A DNA stretch of 20,488 nucleotides from Microcaldota archaeon (GCA_026396375.1 JAPLWW010000111.1:1-20488), one strand, 5' to 3'; counted from the stretch's first letter, positions 6,382 to 13,475 are shown. Made by a program: numbers and translations. The notes: generated by a model not told the origin, from the sequence alone.

Positions 6382-6603
6382 TTATTTGTATTTCTGCTCC
6401 GCCTGATTATTTCTCCTGAACTCCAGGATCTGGAAAGGCCTCAGGCTTGCGATCGGCTCCCTTTGATTGGGATTGCGGATTATGTGGATATTGTTTCTCC
6501 TAATGAATTCCCCCAAAGACATGGCAGGCCTTTGCCTCGCCTTTGGAACGAATTCAAGGATCTTGCACTCGGCTTTTCCCTGCATTGGCTTAAGCTTCTG
6601 CAT
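6382..6603 (-). CDS. Small basic protein (73 aa), doubtful
   Basis: Short open frame from ATG 6603, rich in Arg, Asn and Gln, no hydrophobic segment. The two similar phrases KILEFVPKARQRP (about 14-26) and QILEFRRNNQ (about 59-68) give it a loose internal repeat. No clear Shine-Dalgarno; an internal ATG at 6525 has AAGG 7 nt upstream and would give a 47-aa product. It sits between the 23S terminator and the 108-aa membrane protein, in line with both. Coding status is uncertain; a basic protein next to rRNA might bind RNA, but that is speculation. Confidence 0.4.
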   Translation of the reverse strand: MQKLKPMQGKAECKILEFVPKARQRPAMSLGEFIRRNNIHIIRNPNQREPIASLRPFQILEFRRNNQAEQKYK

Positions 6604-6657
6604 GAAAAGATGATAAAACAAAAGAAAATAAAAGAATATGCCTTCGGCTGAAGGACA

Positions 6658-6679
6658 GAAAAAAAAAGAAAATAAAAAC
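6658..6679 (-). terminator. T-rich terminator of the 23S unit
   Basis: On minus this reads as T5, A, T4, C, T9: a poly-T tract of the kind that ends archaeal transcripts. It starts about 20 nt beyond the processing stem. A short hairpin (CCTTC/GAAGG, loop AGCC) follows at 6641-6654. Confidence 0.6.
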
Positions 6680-6697
6680 CTAAATGTTTAGCTTGTC

Positions 6698-6724
6698 ATA
6701 TGAAACAACAGACAAAGAATGAAT
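6698..6724. repeat. 3' arm of the 23S processing stem
   Basis: These 27 nt pair with 9687-9714: an inner 4 bp, one bulged base on the 5' arm, then a 23-bp helix with G-U pairs. The two arms enclose the mature 23S sequence, as in the pre-rRNA stems cut by the archaeal splicing endonuclease. I did not locate a clear bulge-helix-bulge. Confidence 0.8.
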
Positions 6725-6727
6725 GGT

Positions 6728-9638
6728 TGTGTGCAGATATTTGATTTAAATCTTTAGTATTTGCCGGCTGAACACCTCGGTTGCCCTTAGTGCTTACACC
6801 GCAAACCTATCGAACCTATCTACTATAGGCGATCTGCTTCCTAGTCTTGGGGTACGCTTCGACCTTAGATGCTTTCAGGTCTTATCGTAGCAAGGCGTGG
6901 CTGCCCAGCAGTGCCATTACGACAACTGGTATACCAGAGGCCTCGAGTCCATGTTCCTCTCGTACTAATGGATCCTTACCCTCAAGAAGCTACGATTCCA
7001 GTAGATACTACCGTACTGTCTCGCGACGTACTGAACCCAGCTCATGTGAGTCTTTGATGGATGAACAACCCAACCCTTGGCGGCTCCTGCACCGCCAGGA
7101 TGACCCAAGCCGACAGCGATGTACCAAACCGCGGGGTCGATGTGTACTCTCTCCCGCGACGAGCCTGTTACCCCCGGGGTAGCTTGTCTGTCAGAAAGGA
7201 GCCCAACTAATAGGCTACCTTTGTTCGTTAAGCCCTGCTTTCGCACCTGCTTTCCACGCTTTTAGGAAAACAGTCAGGCCGGCATATGTCTTTAACCCTC
7301 TTCAGCGGATTTCTGACCCGCCTGAGCCGACCATTGGGCACTCATGTTTCTTTTTCGTGAGTGTACCGCCCCAGCCAAACTATCCACCAGATGCTGTTCC
7401 CGTTGGGGTCAGCCGTATTAAGAAAACTAGGTGGTGTGACATTGTCGCCTCCACGACCCCCGGAAGGATCGCTTCGAAGGCTCCCACCTACGCTATGTAG
7501 TCTCCTCAACACAGCAACATCTGGCTATAGTAAAGCTCCACGGGGTCTTCGTTTCCCACTGGAATTCCCCGGCATCTTCACCGGGCAGTGAGTTCACAGG
7601 GTTCCAAGCAGGGACAGTGGGGAAGTCGTTACGCCATTCATGCAAGCCGCCAATTAAGCGGCGAGGTATTACGCTACCTTAAGAGGGTCAGAGTTACCCC
7701 CGCTCTTTACCAGCCCTTCTTCCGGTTGAACCCGGGGTTCAGGTACTAGCAGTGAGCAGGCGTCGACCACCATACATGGCGTTTCCGCTTTGCGGTGATC
7801 TGTGTTTTTGATAAACAGTCGCTACCCCCTTGTTATTGAAACCTGCTCTTTACTCAAAAGCAGGCACTCCTTCTACCAAAGATACGGAGCTAACTTGCCG
7901 AGTTCCCTTGCTTGGATTCTCCCTACAGGGCTGAGCCTTTTCGGCTAGGGGCACCTGTACTAGTTCTAGGTACGGACATAAGAGATCGTTTCAGTTTCCC
8001 TTTTCATGGGTCCAAGGCATAGATTCCCTTGCGTATTCAAGATTTATCTTTCTTCTCCTCATAATGAGACTCCGAAAGATTATCTCTCTTAAACTCCTTT
8101 CGGAGCGGAACATAGCCCCAGACGTCAGGAAACTGACGTTCATTGCTGAAAACCTACTCTTATGGGACAGGAATATTAACCTGTTTCCCTTTCGTCTCTT
8201 AAGATTTACATAGAGACTTAGGACCGCCTAACTCTTGGCTGACAAACGTGGCCAAGAAAACCGTGCCCTATCAGCCCTCTGGGATTTCCACCCAGATATG
8301 CTGCTACTAATGCCAGGATATTCATTCCAGAAAACTCCATTGGACGTCACCGCCCAACTTCTCAGTCATCCGGACGCCTTCTTACACAATGCGCTTTCGC
8401 GCTGGTTGGGTATCGGAAACTAGCTTAGTCCCGTCAATTTATGACAACTGCTCCCTCGGCTGGTCCGCTTTTACGCGTTGCTTAGAGGGTGGCTGCTTCT
8501 AAGCCTACCTTCCAGCTGTCTAAGGGAAGAGCTATCTCAATGATTCACATTTAGCTAGTATTTAGGGTCCTTAACCCAACGTACGGTCGATCCCGTAAGG
8601 GCTATCGGGCTTACCCCGGATAAACCCCACTGCAACTGTCTACGGAGCTTAAGGATTCGGAGTTTGATAAGAAAGAGATAGATTTCTCTACCGGACTTCC
8701 TATTCAGTGCTCTACCCCTTAAGTTTCCTCGAGTTACGCTGGCCTGATGGCCATTTCAGAAGGAACCCGCTATCCCCAGGTTCGATTGGACTATCACCCC
8801 TAGAGCAAAATCACCCGAGTGGATATACCAACACCGGTTGAAGGCCTCCACCAACATTCCTGCTGGCTTCGCCTTGTTTTGCCCTTGATCACCTGGCTTC
8901 GGGTCACCAGATAGTGACTAAACCCCCGTTAAGAGGTCACCCCTGACAGCTTGCGCTGCTGCGGATACTCGCTTTCGCTTCGACTTTCGTCTTGCCACTA
9001 CCAAGAACTCCCTGACTCTTGCTTCGAGAAGAACGCCACAACGCTGATGACTTGTTTGGCTTATTGCCTTGCGGCAACTTGCTTCGACAAGTGTACTTTA
9101 ACGCCATGGCCGCCTGTCCCCATTTAGCTTCAGGATCTTTTAACCCCCCTTTCGGGGTCCTTTTCAGCTTTCGCTCGCGCTACTTTTTCGCTATCGGTCT
9201 GCAATTGCTATTTAGACTTGGAAGTTAGTACTTCCGTATTCATGCCCTCAGCCAGAGGACACTACTCATTCAGATCACGCCTATTTCCTTCCCTCACGAG
9301 ACTTTCACTCTCTGTGGTGCCCCTTTCCAGGGGACTTGAGGTCAAAAACAGGCTGTTCCCTCACACATCTACCTTTCTATTGCTAAAAAGGCATTCATGA
9401 CGGTCTCACTGGGGTTCTGTCGCCCATACTACCCAGATCGCTGTTGCTTTCTTTTCCTTCCGGTACTAAGATGCTTCAATTTCCGGAGTGTTTCTCACGC
9501 GACTTGCGTCGTGTGCGTTGCCCAATCCTAGGATTAACGCCTGCTTGCGGCTTCCCTAGGCTTATCGCAGCTTGCCACGGGGCTTCACTAATTGCAGCCA
9601 AGCCATTCACTAAATGGGTTGCAGCATATCTGCATACA
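6728..9638 (-). rRNA. rrl: 23S ribosomal RNA
   Basis: Complete large-subunit rRNA of about 2.9 kb, archaeal type. Landmarks on minus: the 5' block GTGGCAAGCTGCGATAAGCC (9559-9578) and, near the 3' end, the sarcin-ricin loop AGTACGAGAGGAAC (6953-6966). The proposed ends come from the terminal helix H1: 9626-9638 pairs over 13 bp with 6728-6740 (one G-U). The length leaves no room for a large intron and I saw no homing-endonuclease frame inside; the open frames in this stretch are shadows. No 16S, 5S or tRNA gene flanks it, so it is a separate transcription unit, as in several DPANN archaea. Exact ends may be off by a few bases. Confidence 0.97.
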
Positions 9639-9686
9639 AATTTAACTTTTAGCTTTGCTTTACTACTTTACTTTTATTTGCTCGTT

Positions 9687-9714
9687 ATTCTATTCTTTGT
9701 CTGTTGCTTCATAC
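9687..9714. repeat. 5' arm of the 23S processing stem
   Basis: Pairs with 6698-6724. The shared core read on minus is GAAGCAACAGACAAAGAAT; the downstream partner differs at a single position that becomes a G-U pair. Confidence 0.8.
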
Positions 9715-9720
9715 TCATTC

Positions 9721-9743
9721 CTATCCTCCAAAGAGGAGGATAG
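9721..9743 (-). promoter_or_regulatory. Strong hairpin in the pre-23S leader
   Basis: On minus: CTATCCTCC, loop TCTTT, GGAGGATAG; a perfect 9-bp stem. It lies about 20 nt after the expected transcription start and just outside the processing stem. The CCTCC arm happens to resemble anti-Shine-Dalgarno sequence. Confidence 0.65.
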
Positions 9744-9782
9744 CGCTAATATCATTAGGTATCACTATTGCTATGGACATAG

Positions 9783-9793
9783 ATTTTTAAAGA
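9783..9793 (-). promoter_or_regulatory. TATA box of the 23S unit
   Basis: Minus-strand CTTTAAAAATC; transcription expected to start near 9760, shortly before the leader hairpin. Confidence 0.6.
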
Positions 9794-9817
9794 TATCGCG
9801 AGGCCTAGTTTAAGAGC

Positions 9818-9856
9818 AACAGCGTCATAAAATCGCTGTTTCAAACATTTTATGAC
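9818..9856. repeat. Two interlaced perfect palindromes between divergent promoters
   Basis: AACAGCG (9818-9824) is matched by CGCTGTT (9834-9840). The spacer between these arms is itself the left arm of a second palindrome: GTCATAAAAT (9824-9833) with ATTTTATGAC (9847-9856). The order a-b-a'-b' makes the two pairings mutually exclusive as simple hairpins. The element lies upstream of both the 23S TATA and the TATA of the 161-aa gene, which fits overlapping operator sites better than a leader structure. Confidence 0.8.
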
Positions 9857-9858
9857 AT

Positions 9859-9868
9859 ATTTTTAAAC
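9859..9868 (+). promoter_or_regulatory. TATA box of the 161-aa gene
   Basis: ATTTTTAAAC, core TTTAAA starting 30 nt before ATG 9892. On minus the same bases read GTTTAAAAAT and could act as a second, distal promoter for the 23S unit. Confidence 0.5.
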
Positions 9869-9891
9869 ACTATGTGGCAAAGTAAGGTAGT

Positions 9892-10377
9892 ATGTCTAAT
9901 CCAAATGAAATGGAAATGCTTGACAAGCAAAGGATAGAGGCCTTTATAAGGCAGGATGTAAGGGAATATGCCAGGCTGTGCGACGCAACAGGCATGGATC
10001 CCGAGGACAGCGAGCTTTACAGGTGGGGCATTGCAATCCTGAACCAGGAAAAAGATCAAAAGGAAATGAGCGAGCTGAGGGAAAAGCATAGCGAGTTCGA
10101 GAGGACGCTTGCAAGGAAAATTCCCATTGAAAGATACAAGGCGTTCCTTAACCAAGCGAAGGAAAGGAAAATAAGCATATCTGACCTTTATTCCGGCACT
10201 GCACAGAAAAGGAGCCTGTTGCTCAAGTTTTTCCCTGAGGATTTCGCTCCTGGCAAGCTTAGGGACCTGACATCCAGGAGAGAGCATGCAATAGGAACCA
10301 TATTCAAGGGAGTCGCGGATTACGCGAAAAGGAGGATGAAAGAGCAGCGCGAGCAGAGAAGAGCAGAAAGGAATTAG
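9892..10377 (+). CDS. Charged helical protein divergent from 23S (161 aa), unknown
   Basis: Unrecognised soluble protein, very rich in Arg, Lys and Glu. It appears all-helical: 10-33 (RIEAFIRQDVREYARL), 40-75, 78-95 (ERYKAFLNQAKERK), then a more hydrophobic patch LLLKFFPEDFAP (109-120) and a final helix ending in the basic tail KRRMKEQREQRRAERN. No membrane segment, signal peptide or zinc motif. Leaderless start inferred from the TATA spacing. The high charge, basic tail and divergent arrangement with the 23S promoter across interlaced palindromes would suit an RNA- or ribosome-associated protein or a regulator, but no DNA-binding motif is obvious, so this is a hypothesis only. Confidence 0.8.
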   Translation: MSNPNEMEMLDKQRIEAFIRQDVREYARLCDATGMDPEDSELYRWGIAILNQEKDQKEMSELREKHSEFERTLARKIPIERYKAFLNQAKERKISISDLYSGTAQKRSLLLKFFPEDFAPGKLRDLTSRREHAIGTIFKGVADYAKRRMKEQREQRRAERN

Positions 10378-10420
10378 GAGAAAACATCAATAAATTAAAT
10401 GCAGTTCTGCGGCTGAACAT

Positions 10421-10430
10421 TATTTATAAG
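10421..10430 (+). promoter_or_regulatory. TATA box of the 431-aa gene
   Basis: TATTTATAAG; start expected near 10450, leaving a leader of about 20-25 nt before ATG 10473. Confidence 0.45.
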
Positions 10431-10472
10431 ATGATGCATTCAGGAAAATATAATTGACAATGGAATGGTAAC

Positions 10473-11768
10473 ATGGCGGTGGAAGCGACAAAGGAGCAGG
10501 TTGCGCAGAAGGAGCTGCAGAAAGCGCCAGCTGTAACTCCGTCCACAATCGTCAAATCGCAGCCAGTTGCCCCGATAAATGAAAATCTTTTCAGGATGCA
10601 GATGCAGACCCTCAATTTGAAGACGGCAGTTTACGGGGCAATGAGCGAAATAGGGGTTGGGGATATGCTGATGAGGGAATCATTTGGAAGCATAAAGGGC
10701 CTTGTGATGACTCCCTTTACTGGACCAGAGAAATACAAGAAACTGATAGAAGCTACTAAAAAGATGGATGAGAGGCACAAGGAATTTTCCAGCGATCTCT
10801 TCAAGGCGAATAAGTACCTTACGGATTTCAACAATGGAAAGGTTGATGGAAAGGAACTGCCGAAGCTTTTCGAGAACATGATGATTTCATACGGAAATTT
10901 CAATGCAGAAGCGCTTAATGCAAAGGGGATGATTGACGAATACCATATAGACAAGGCAAGCGAAAGGCTTGGCGCGGCCTTTGATGCGGCAATGACAGTC
11001 GCGTCAGTGGCAGGAGTGACCGCAGTGGCAAGGGCAGGAGGCGCACTGCTGGTGAAGGAGGGGCTGAAGGGTGCCGGCTCCAAGATGGCATCGGCCGCAA
11101 CAAAGGAAGGGCTCGCTAACATGGGAAAGGGCGCACTGAATGTATTCCAGAACAAGTACGTCTGGATCGCAAACGTCGCGCTTGCGTCGTCAACCTCAGG
11201 AGTAAAGGTATTGAAAGAGCTTGACATGGCAAAGGCAGCCCAGGAATTCCAGGAAAATCCGAAGGAAGGGATAAGGACAATGGAGAATCTATTCAACGGC
11301 CTTGAAACCAGCGCCAAGGGAAACAAAAACGAGCCGCAAATCAAGGAATTCATTGCAGGGGGAAGGGAGCAGCTGGAGTATATGTCCGCAAAGCTGGAGG
11401 AGCCGGGGCACAGGATAGACTATGGGGATGTCGCAAAAACGTTCGCGGTCACGCTTGGAACGTCAGTGCTGATCGAGGCCGGATTCGGGATTGCAAAGGG
11501 AGTCAGGATAAAGGGGGCTGCACCGGCAGAAAGGCCTGCAGCGGAAATAAAGGAACAGCCTTCCGCGGCCGCAGAGGCAGCTGCAAAACCAAAAACTTTT
11601 GCGGCAAAGGCGTCAACTGTAGCCGCAGGGGCAAGGATAATAAAGGAAAAGGCGGTCGAAGCCGTCAGCAGAAAGGAACTTTTGAAGAAAAACGTGGAAA
11701 AGAGTATGGAAGATAAAAATAAAGTTGCTGAAAATGAAGAAAGCAAAGAAAAAGAAAAGAAAGCCTGA
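10473..11768 (+). CDS. Ala-rich helical protein (431 aa), unknown
   Basis: Unrecognised. Residues 1-40 are low-complexity (Gln, Lys, Pro, Ala); 40-165 look helical and polar; 166-245 hold weakly hydrophobic Ala/Gly stretches (AAFDAAMTVASVAGVTAVARAG, then KYVWIANVALASS); 250-315 is polar; 318-345 is another Ala/Val-rich stretch; 350-400 is an Ala/Pro linker; the tail is almost pure Lys/Glu. The hydrophobic parts are marginal for membrane helices. The layout of disordered N-terminus, helical region and Ala/Gly-rich core resembles the first half of the 882-aa protein at 14389, without clear residue identity. ATG 10473 has only a weak GGT upstream. Its stop directly abuts the stop of the convergent minus gene. 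Confidence 0.8.
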   Translation: MAVEATKEQVAQKELQKAPAVTPSTIVKSQPVAPINENLFRMQMQTLNLKTAVYGAMSEIGVGDMLMRESFGSIKGLVMTPFTGPEKYKKLIEATKKMDERHKEFSSDLFKANKYLTDFNNGKVDGKELPKLFENMMISYGNFNAEALNAKGMIDEYHIDKASERLGAAFDAAMTVASVAGVTAVARAGGALLVKEGLKGAGSKMASAATKEGLANMGKGALNVFQNKYVWIANVALASSTSGVKVLKELDMAKAAQEFQENPKEGIRTMENLFNGLETSAKGNKNEPQIKEFIAGGREQLEYMSAKLEEPGHRIDYGDVAKTFAVTLGTSVLIEAGFGIAKGVRIKGAAPAERPAAEIKEQPSAAAEAAAKPKTFAAKASTVAAGARIIKEKAVEAVSRKELLKKNVEKSMEDKNKVAENEESKEKEKKA

Positions 11769-12008
11769 TCACAAATTGCAAGCAGGGCATATCCTCAGGG
11801 AATGCATTATCAGGCTGAGCCCGTATACTCCCAATCCTACTCCAGTTATCAGGCTTGCGACGTATATCGAAATGAATCCGAACGCAAACGACAGAAGCCC
11901 CAGGGATGCGACTGCCATGCAGATGCCCTTTGCTTCCATGCACGAAGCGCCCATGCAAACGCAATTGCAAGCTTCTTTTTTACTTCTTGATTTTGCCAAA
12001 CCGATCAC
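11769..12008 (-). CDS. Tiny Cys-rich two-helix membrane protein (79 aa)
   Basis: Unrecognised. N-terminal Cys14, 16, 18, 23 and 30 (CXCXC-X4-C-X6-C), then two hydrophobic segments near 31-46 and 47-69 joined by almost no loop, then CPAC (Cys74 and 77) at the C-terminus. A two-helix hairpin would put both cysteine groups on the same membrane face, where they could bind a metal or form disulfides. The GTG at 12008 is about 30 nt from a minus TATA (CTTTTAAATA near 12035-12044) and lies in an AGGTGATC string that could instead serve as ribosome-binding site for an in-frame TTG at 11999. Start uncertain; coding supported by the consistent hydrophobic pattern. Confidence 0.6.
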   Translation of the reverse strand: MIGLAKSRSKKEACNCVCMGASCMEAKGICMAVASLGLLSFAFGFISIYVASLITGVGLGVYGLSLIMHSLRICPACNL

Positions 12009-12057
12009 CTGAATATGAAAGTGGCTGGCAGTATTTAAAAGAATAACTTAATTATGT

Positions 12058-12095
12058 GTTAAAAAATAAATAAAAAAGAAAGAAAGCAAAGAAAG
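12058..12095 (-). terminator. T-rich terminator after radA
   Basis: On minus, starting 2 nt after the radA stop, the sequence is a nearly unbroken T-rich tract (CTTTC repeats, then T6 and T6 runs), typical of archaeal intrinsic termination. Confidence 0.6.
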
Positions 12096-12096
12096 T

Positions 12097-13056
12097 TTAA
12101 TCATCAATCCCTTCTGGCGTTACCCTGAATATTGCCTCCCCTTCCGGCAGATTTGGAGAATCGACCATTCTGGCTATTCTTTTTGTCTCCTTTCCCTTTC
12201 TGAGGTAAACCCTGTATGTGGCAGCATGGGCTATTACATGCCCTCCTATTGGGACTGTCGGATCCCCAAACAATATTCCTGGATTGTCCATTACCTGGTT
12301 GGTGAAATAGACGGCCAAGTTGAACCTGTCCGAAAGCTTCTGCAGAAGATGGATATGCCTGTTCAGCCTCTGCTGCCTTTCGCTGAGCGCTCCCCTTCCT
12401 ATGTAATCGGCCCTGAAATGGCTTGTCAATGAGTCTATCACTATGAGCCTCACGTTCTCCTGGGCGATGATGTTCTCCAGCTTGTCAACGATCAAAACCT
12501 GGTGGTCGCTGTTCTCTGCCCTCATGACAAGGATGTTGTTGAGAACCTCCCTCGAATCCATCTTCGCGCCTTCTGCCATCTGCTTGATCCTATCCGGCCT
12601 GAACGTTCCTTCTGTGTCTATGAAAACCGCCTTGCCTCCCAAGCCTCCCTTGTCTATGGGCCTCTGGACATTGACTGAAAGCTGAAAACCAACTTGGCTT
12701 TTTCCGCTTGAGAACTTTCCGTAAAATTCAGTAATCGCCTGGGTTTCAACCCCTCCTCCGAGAAGATCGTCAAGGTTCTTTGACCCTGTCGTTATCCTTC
12801 CTATGTCCTTCCTCCTTTCAAGTATGTCCCATCCTGTCGAATACTCAAGGGTTATCGAATCCTTTGCCTTTGCTATTATCTTTGTTGCGGCATCTATTGA
12901 AATGTCCGCAACCTCGGCAAGCTCTGCAGGTATTGCGGCCGCTATGCTGTTTATTTCCCCGTATCCCGCAGCCCTGAGCTTTTCCGCAATGGCTTCCCCT
13001 ACCCCTGGCAAATCCTCAAGCTCCTTTGGAACAGTTGGGTCATTGAGTTTTGCCAT
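12097..13056 (-). CDS. radA: DNA recombinase RadA
   Basis: Archaeal RecA/Rad51 recombinase forming filaments on single-stranded DNA for strand exchange and repair. Length 319 aa, normal. An N-terminal helix-hairpin-helix domain (ELEDLPGVGEAIAEKLRAAGY, 12-32) is followed by the ATPase core: Walker A GKFSSGKS (113-120), AVFIDTEGTFRPDRI (143-157), Walker B LIVID (204-208), the L1 region ADYIGRGALSERQQRLNRH and the L2 region with FTNQVMDNPG...DPTVPIGGHVIAHAAT. Walker A fits the consensus but differs from the common archaeal GEFGSGKT. ATG 13056 chosen over an in-frame GTG at 13065; GGGTGGGG lies upstream. It overlaps the stop of the preceding 96-aa gene by 17 nt, so translation is probably coupled. 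Confidence 0.97.
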   Translation of the reverse strand: MAKLNDPTVPKELEDLPGVGEAIAEKLRAAGYGEINSIAAAIPAELAEVADISIDAATKIIAKAKDSITLEYSTGWDILERRKDIGRITTGSKNLDDLLGGGVETQAITEFYGKFSSGKSQVGFQLSVNVQRPIDKGGLGGKAVFIDTEGTFRPDRIKQMAEGAKMDSREVLNNILVMRAENSDHQVLIVDKLENIIAQENVRLIVIDSLTSHFRADYIGRGALSERQQRLNRHIHLLQKLSDRFNLAVYFTNQVMDNPGILFGDPTVPIGGHVIAHAATYRVYLRKGKETKRIARMVDSPNLPEGEAIFRVTPEGIDD

Positions 13057-13330
13057 AGTCCCCACCCTTCGGCTCGTTAGGGAAAACCAAAAGCCTCAGC
13101 TCCCCTATCCTCAGAACATAGAATTCCTTTCCGTTCTTGCTAATTGATTTCCACATTGCCCCTACAGACTTGAACACTTTGGAGCCGTCCTGGTTGGTGT
13201 CAGGTTGCACTATCCTGAAATCAGGCCTCCTGCCCTTCCTTTCCGCCTGTTCGGATCCGCCCTGCTTTGTTGCGCTAACATCCTCGTATTCCTCGAGGTC
13301 CTTTACATCCTCTCCTATAATTTCTTCCAT
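13040..13330 (-). CDS. Small DUF736-like protein in operon with radA (96 aa)
   Basis: First gene of a two-gene operon. Residues 1-33 are acidic then charged and probably flexible; 34-88 form a small beta-rich unit: RPDFRIVQP, VFKSVGAMWKSISKNGKEFYVLRIGELRLLVFPNEPK. The GAMWKSISKNGKEFYVLRI pattern recalls DUF736-like proteins (GAAWKKTSKEGRDYLSV); my recall only, and short. Such small beta proteins often bind nucleic acid, and cotranscription with radA suggests a recombination or single-strand-binding accessory role; this is inference. The frame is open well upstream, but ATG 13330 is chosen because the promoter and a structured leader occupy 13331-13417. A GAGTGG sits 6 nt before the ATG. Confidence 0.75.
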   Translation of the reverse strand: MEEIIGEDVKDLEEYEDVSATKQGGSEQAERKGRRPDFRIVQPDTNQDGSKVFKSVGAMWKSISKNGKEFYVLRIGELRLLVFPNEPKGGDYGKTQ

Positions 13331-13339
13331 ATATATCCA

Positions 13340-13386
13340 CTCGGGTCTTACCCTCGGCCCAGAGGTTCCGGGCTTTTCGCCCGAAC
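13340..13386 (-). promoter_or_regulatory. GC-rich structured leader of the radA operon
   Basis: On minus, hairpin 1 pairs GTTCGGGC (13379-13386) with GCCCGGAAC (13365-13373) around a GAAAA loop, 8 bp with one bulged G. Hairpin 2 pairs CTCTGGG (13358-13364) with CCCGAG (13340-13345), 6 bp with one bulged T. The 3' arm of hairpin 2 contains the GAG of the GAGTGG that precedes the ATG, so folding could mask the ribosome-binding site. No known riboswitch class is recognised. Confidence 0.5.
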
Positions 13387-13407
13387 AGATAAGATTGCAG
13401 TTGGGTT

Positions 13408-13417
13408 GTTTAAAAAT
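13408..13417 (-). promoter_or_regulatory. TATA box of the radA operon
   Basis: Minus-strand ATTTTTAAAC; transcription expected near 13387, directly at the first leader hairpin. Confidence 0.6.
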
Positions 13418-13442
13418 GTTGGCAGACCCCGCTGCCATGCCT

Positions 13443-13453
13443 ATATTTAAAAG
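13443..13453 (+). promoter_or_regulatory. TATA box of the 271-aa gene
   Basis: ATATTTAAAAG, core about 30 nt before ATG 13476. It is back-to-back with the radA operon TATA, about 30 bp away. Confidence 0.55.
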
Positions 13454-13475
13454 ATCTACCGATGAATATATGCAT

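Noticed and set aside
6728..9638. Possible intron or homing endonuclease in 23S
   Set aside because: The distance between the two terminal helix arms is about 2.9 kb, normal for an uninterrupted archaeal 23S, and no endonuclease motif is seen.
6847..9743. Several open frames of 60-111 codons on both strands between 6847 and 9743
   Set aside because: They lie inside the 23S rRNA gene, have no family resemblance and follow rRNA conservation instead of coding patterns.
10631..11353. 240-codon frame on minus opposite the 431-aa gene
   Set aside because: Antisense shadow, Ser/Pro/Phe-rich as expected opposite an Ala/Lys/Glu-rich gene; the plus frame has the promoter.
13137..13475. Longer plus-strand start for the 271-aa gene from 13137
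   Set aside because: The extension runs antisense through the radA operon's small gene and promoter; a TATA box sits 30 nt before ATG 13476.
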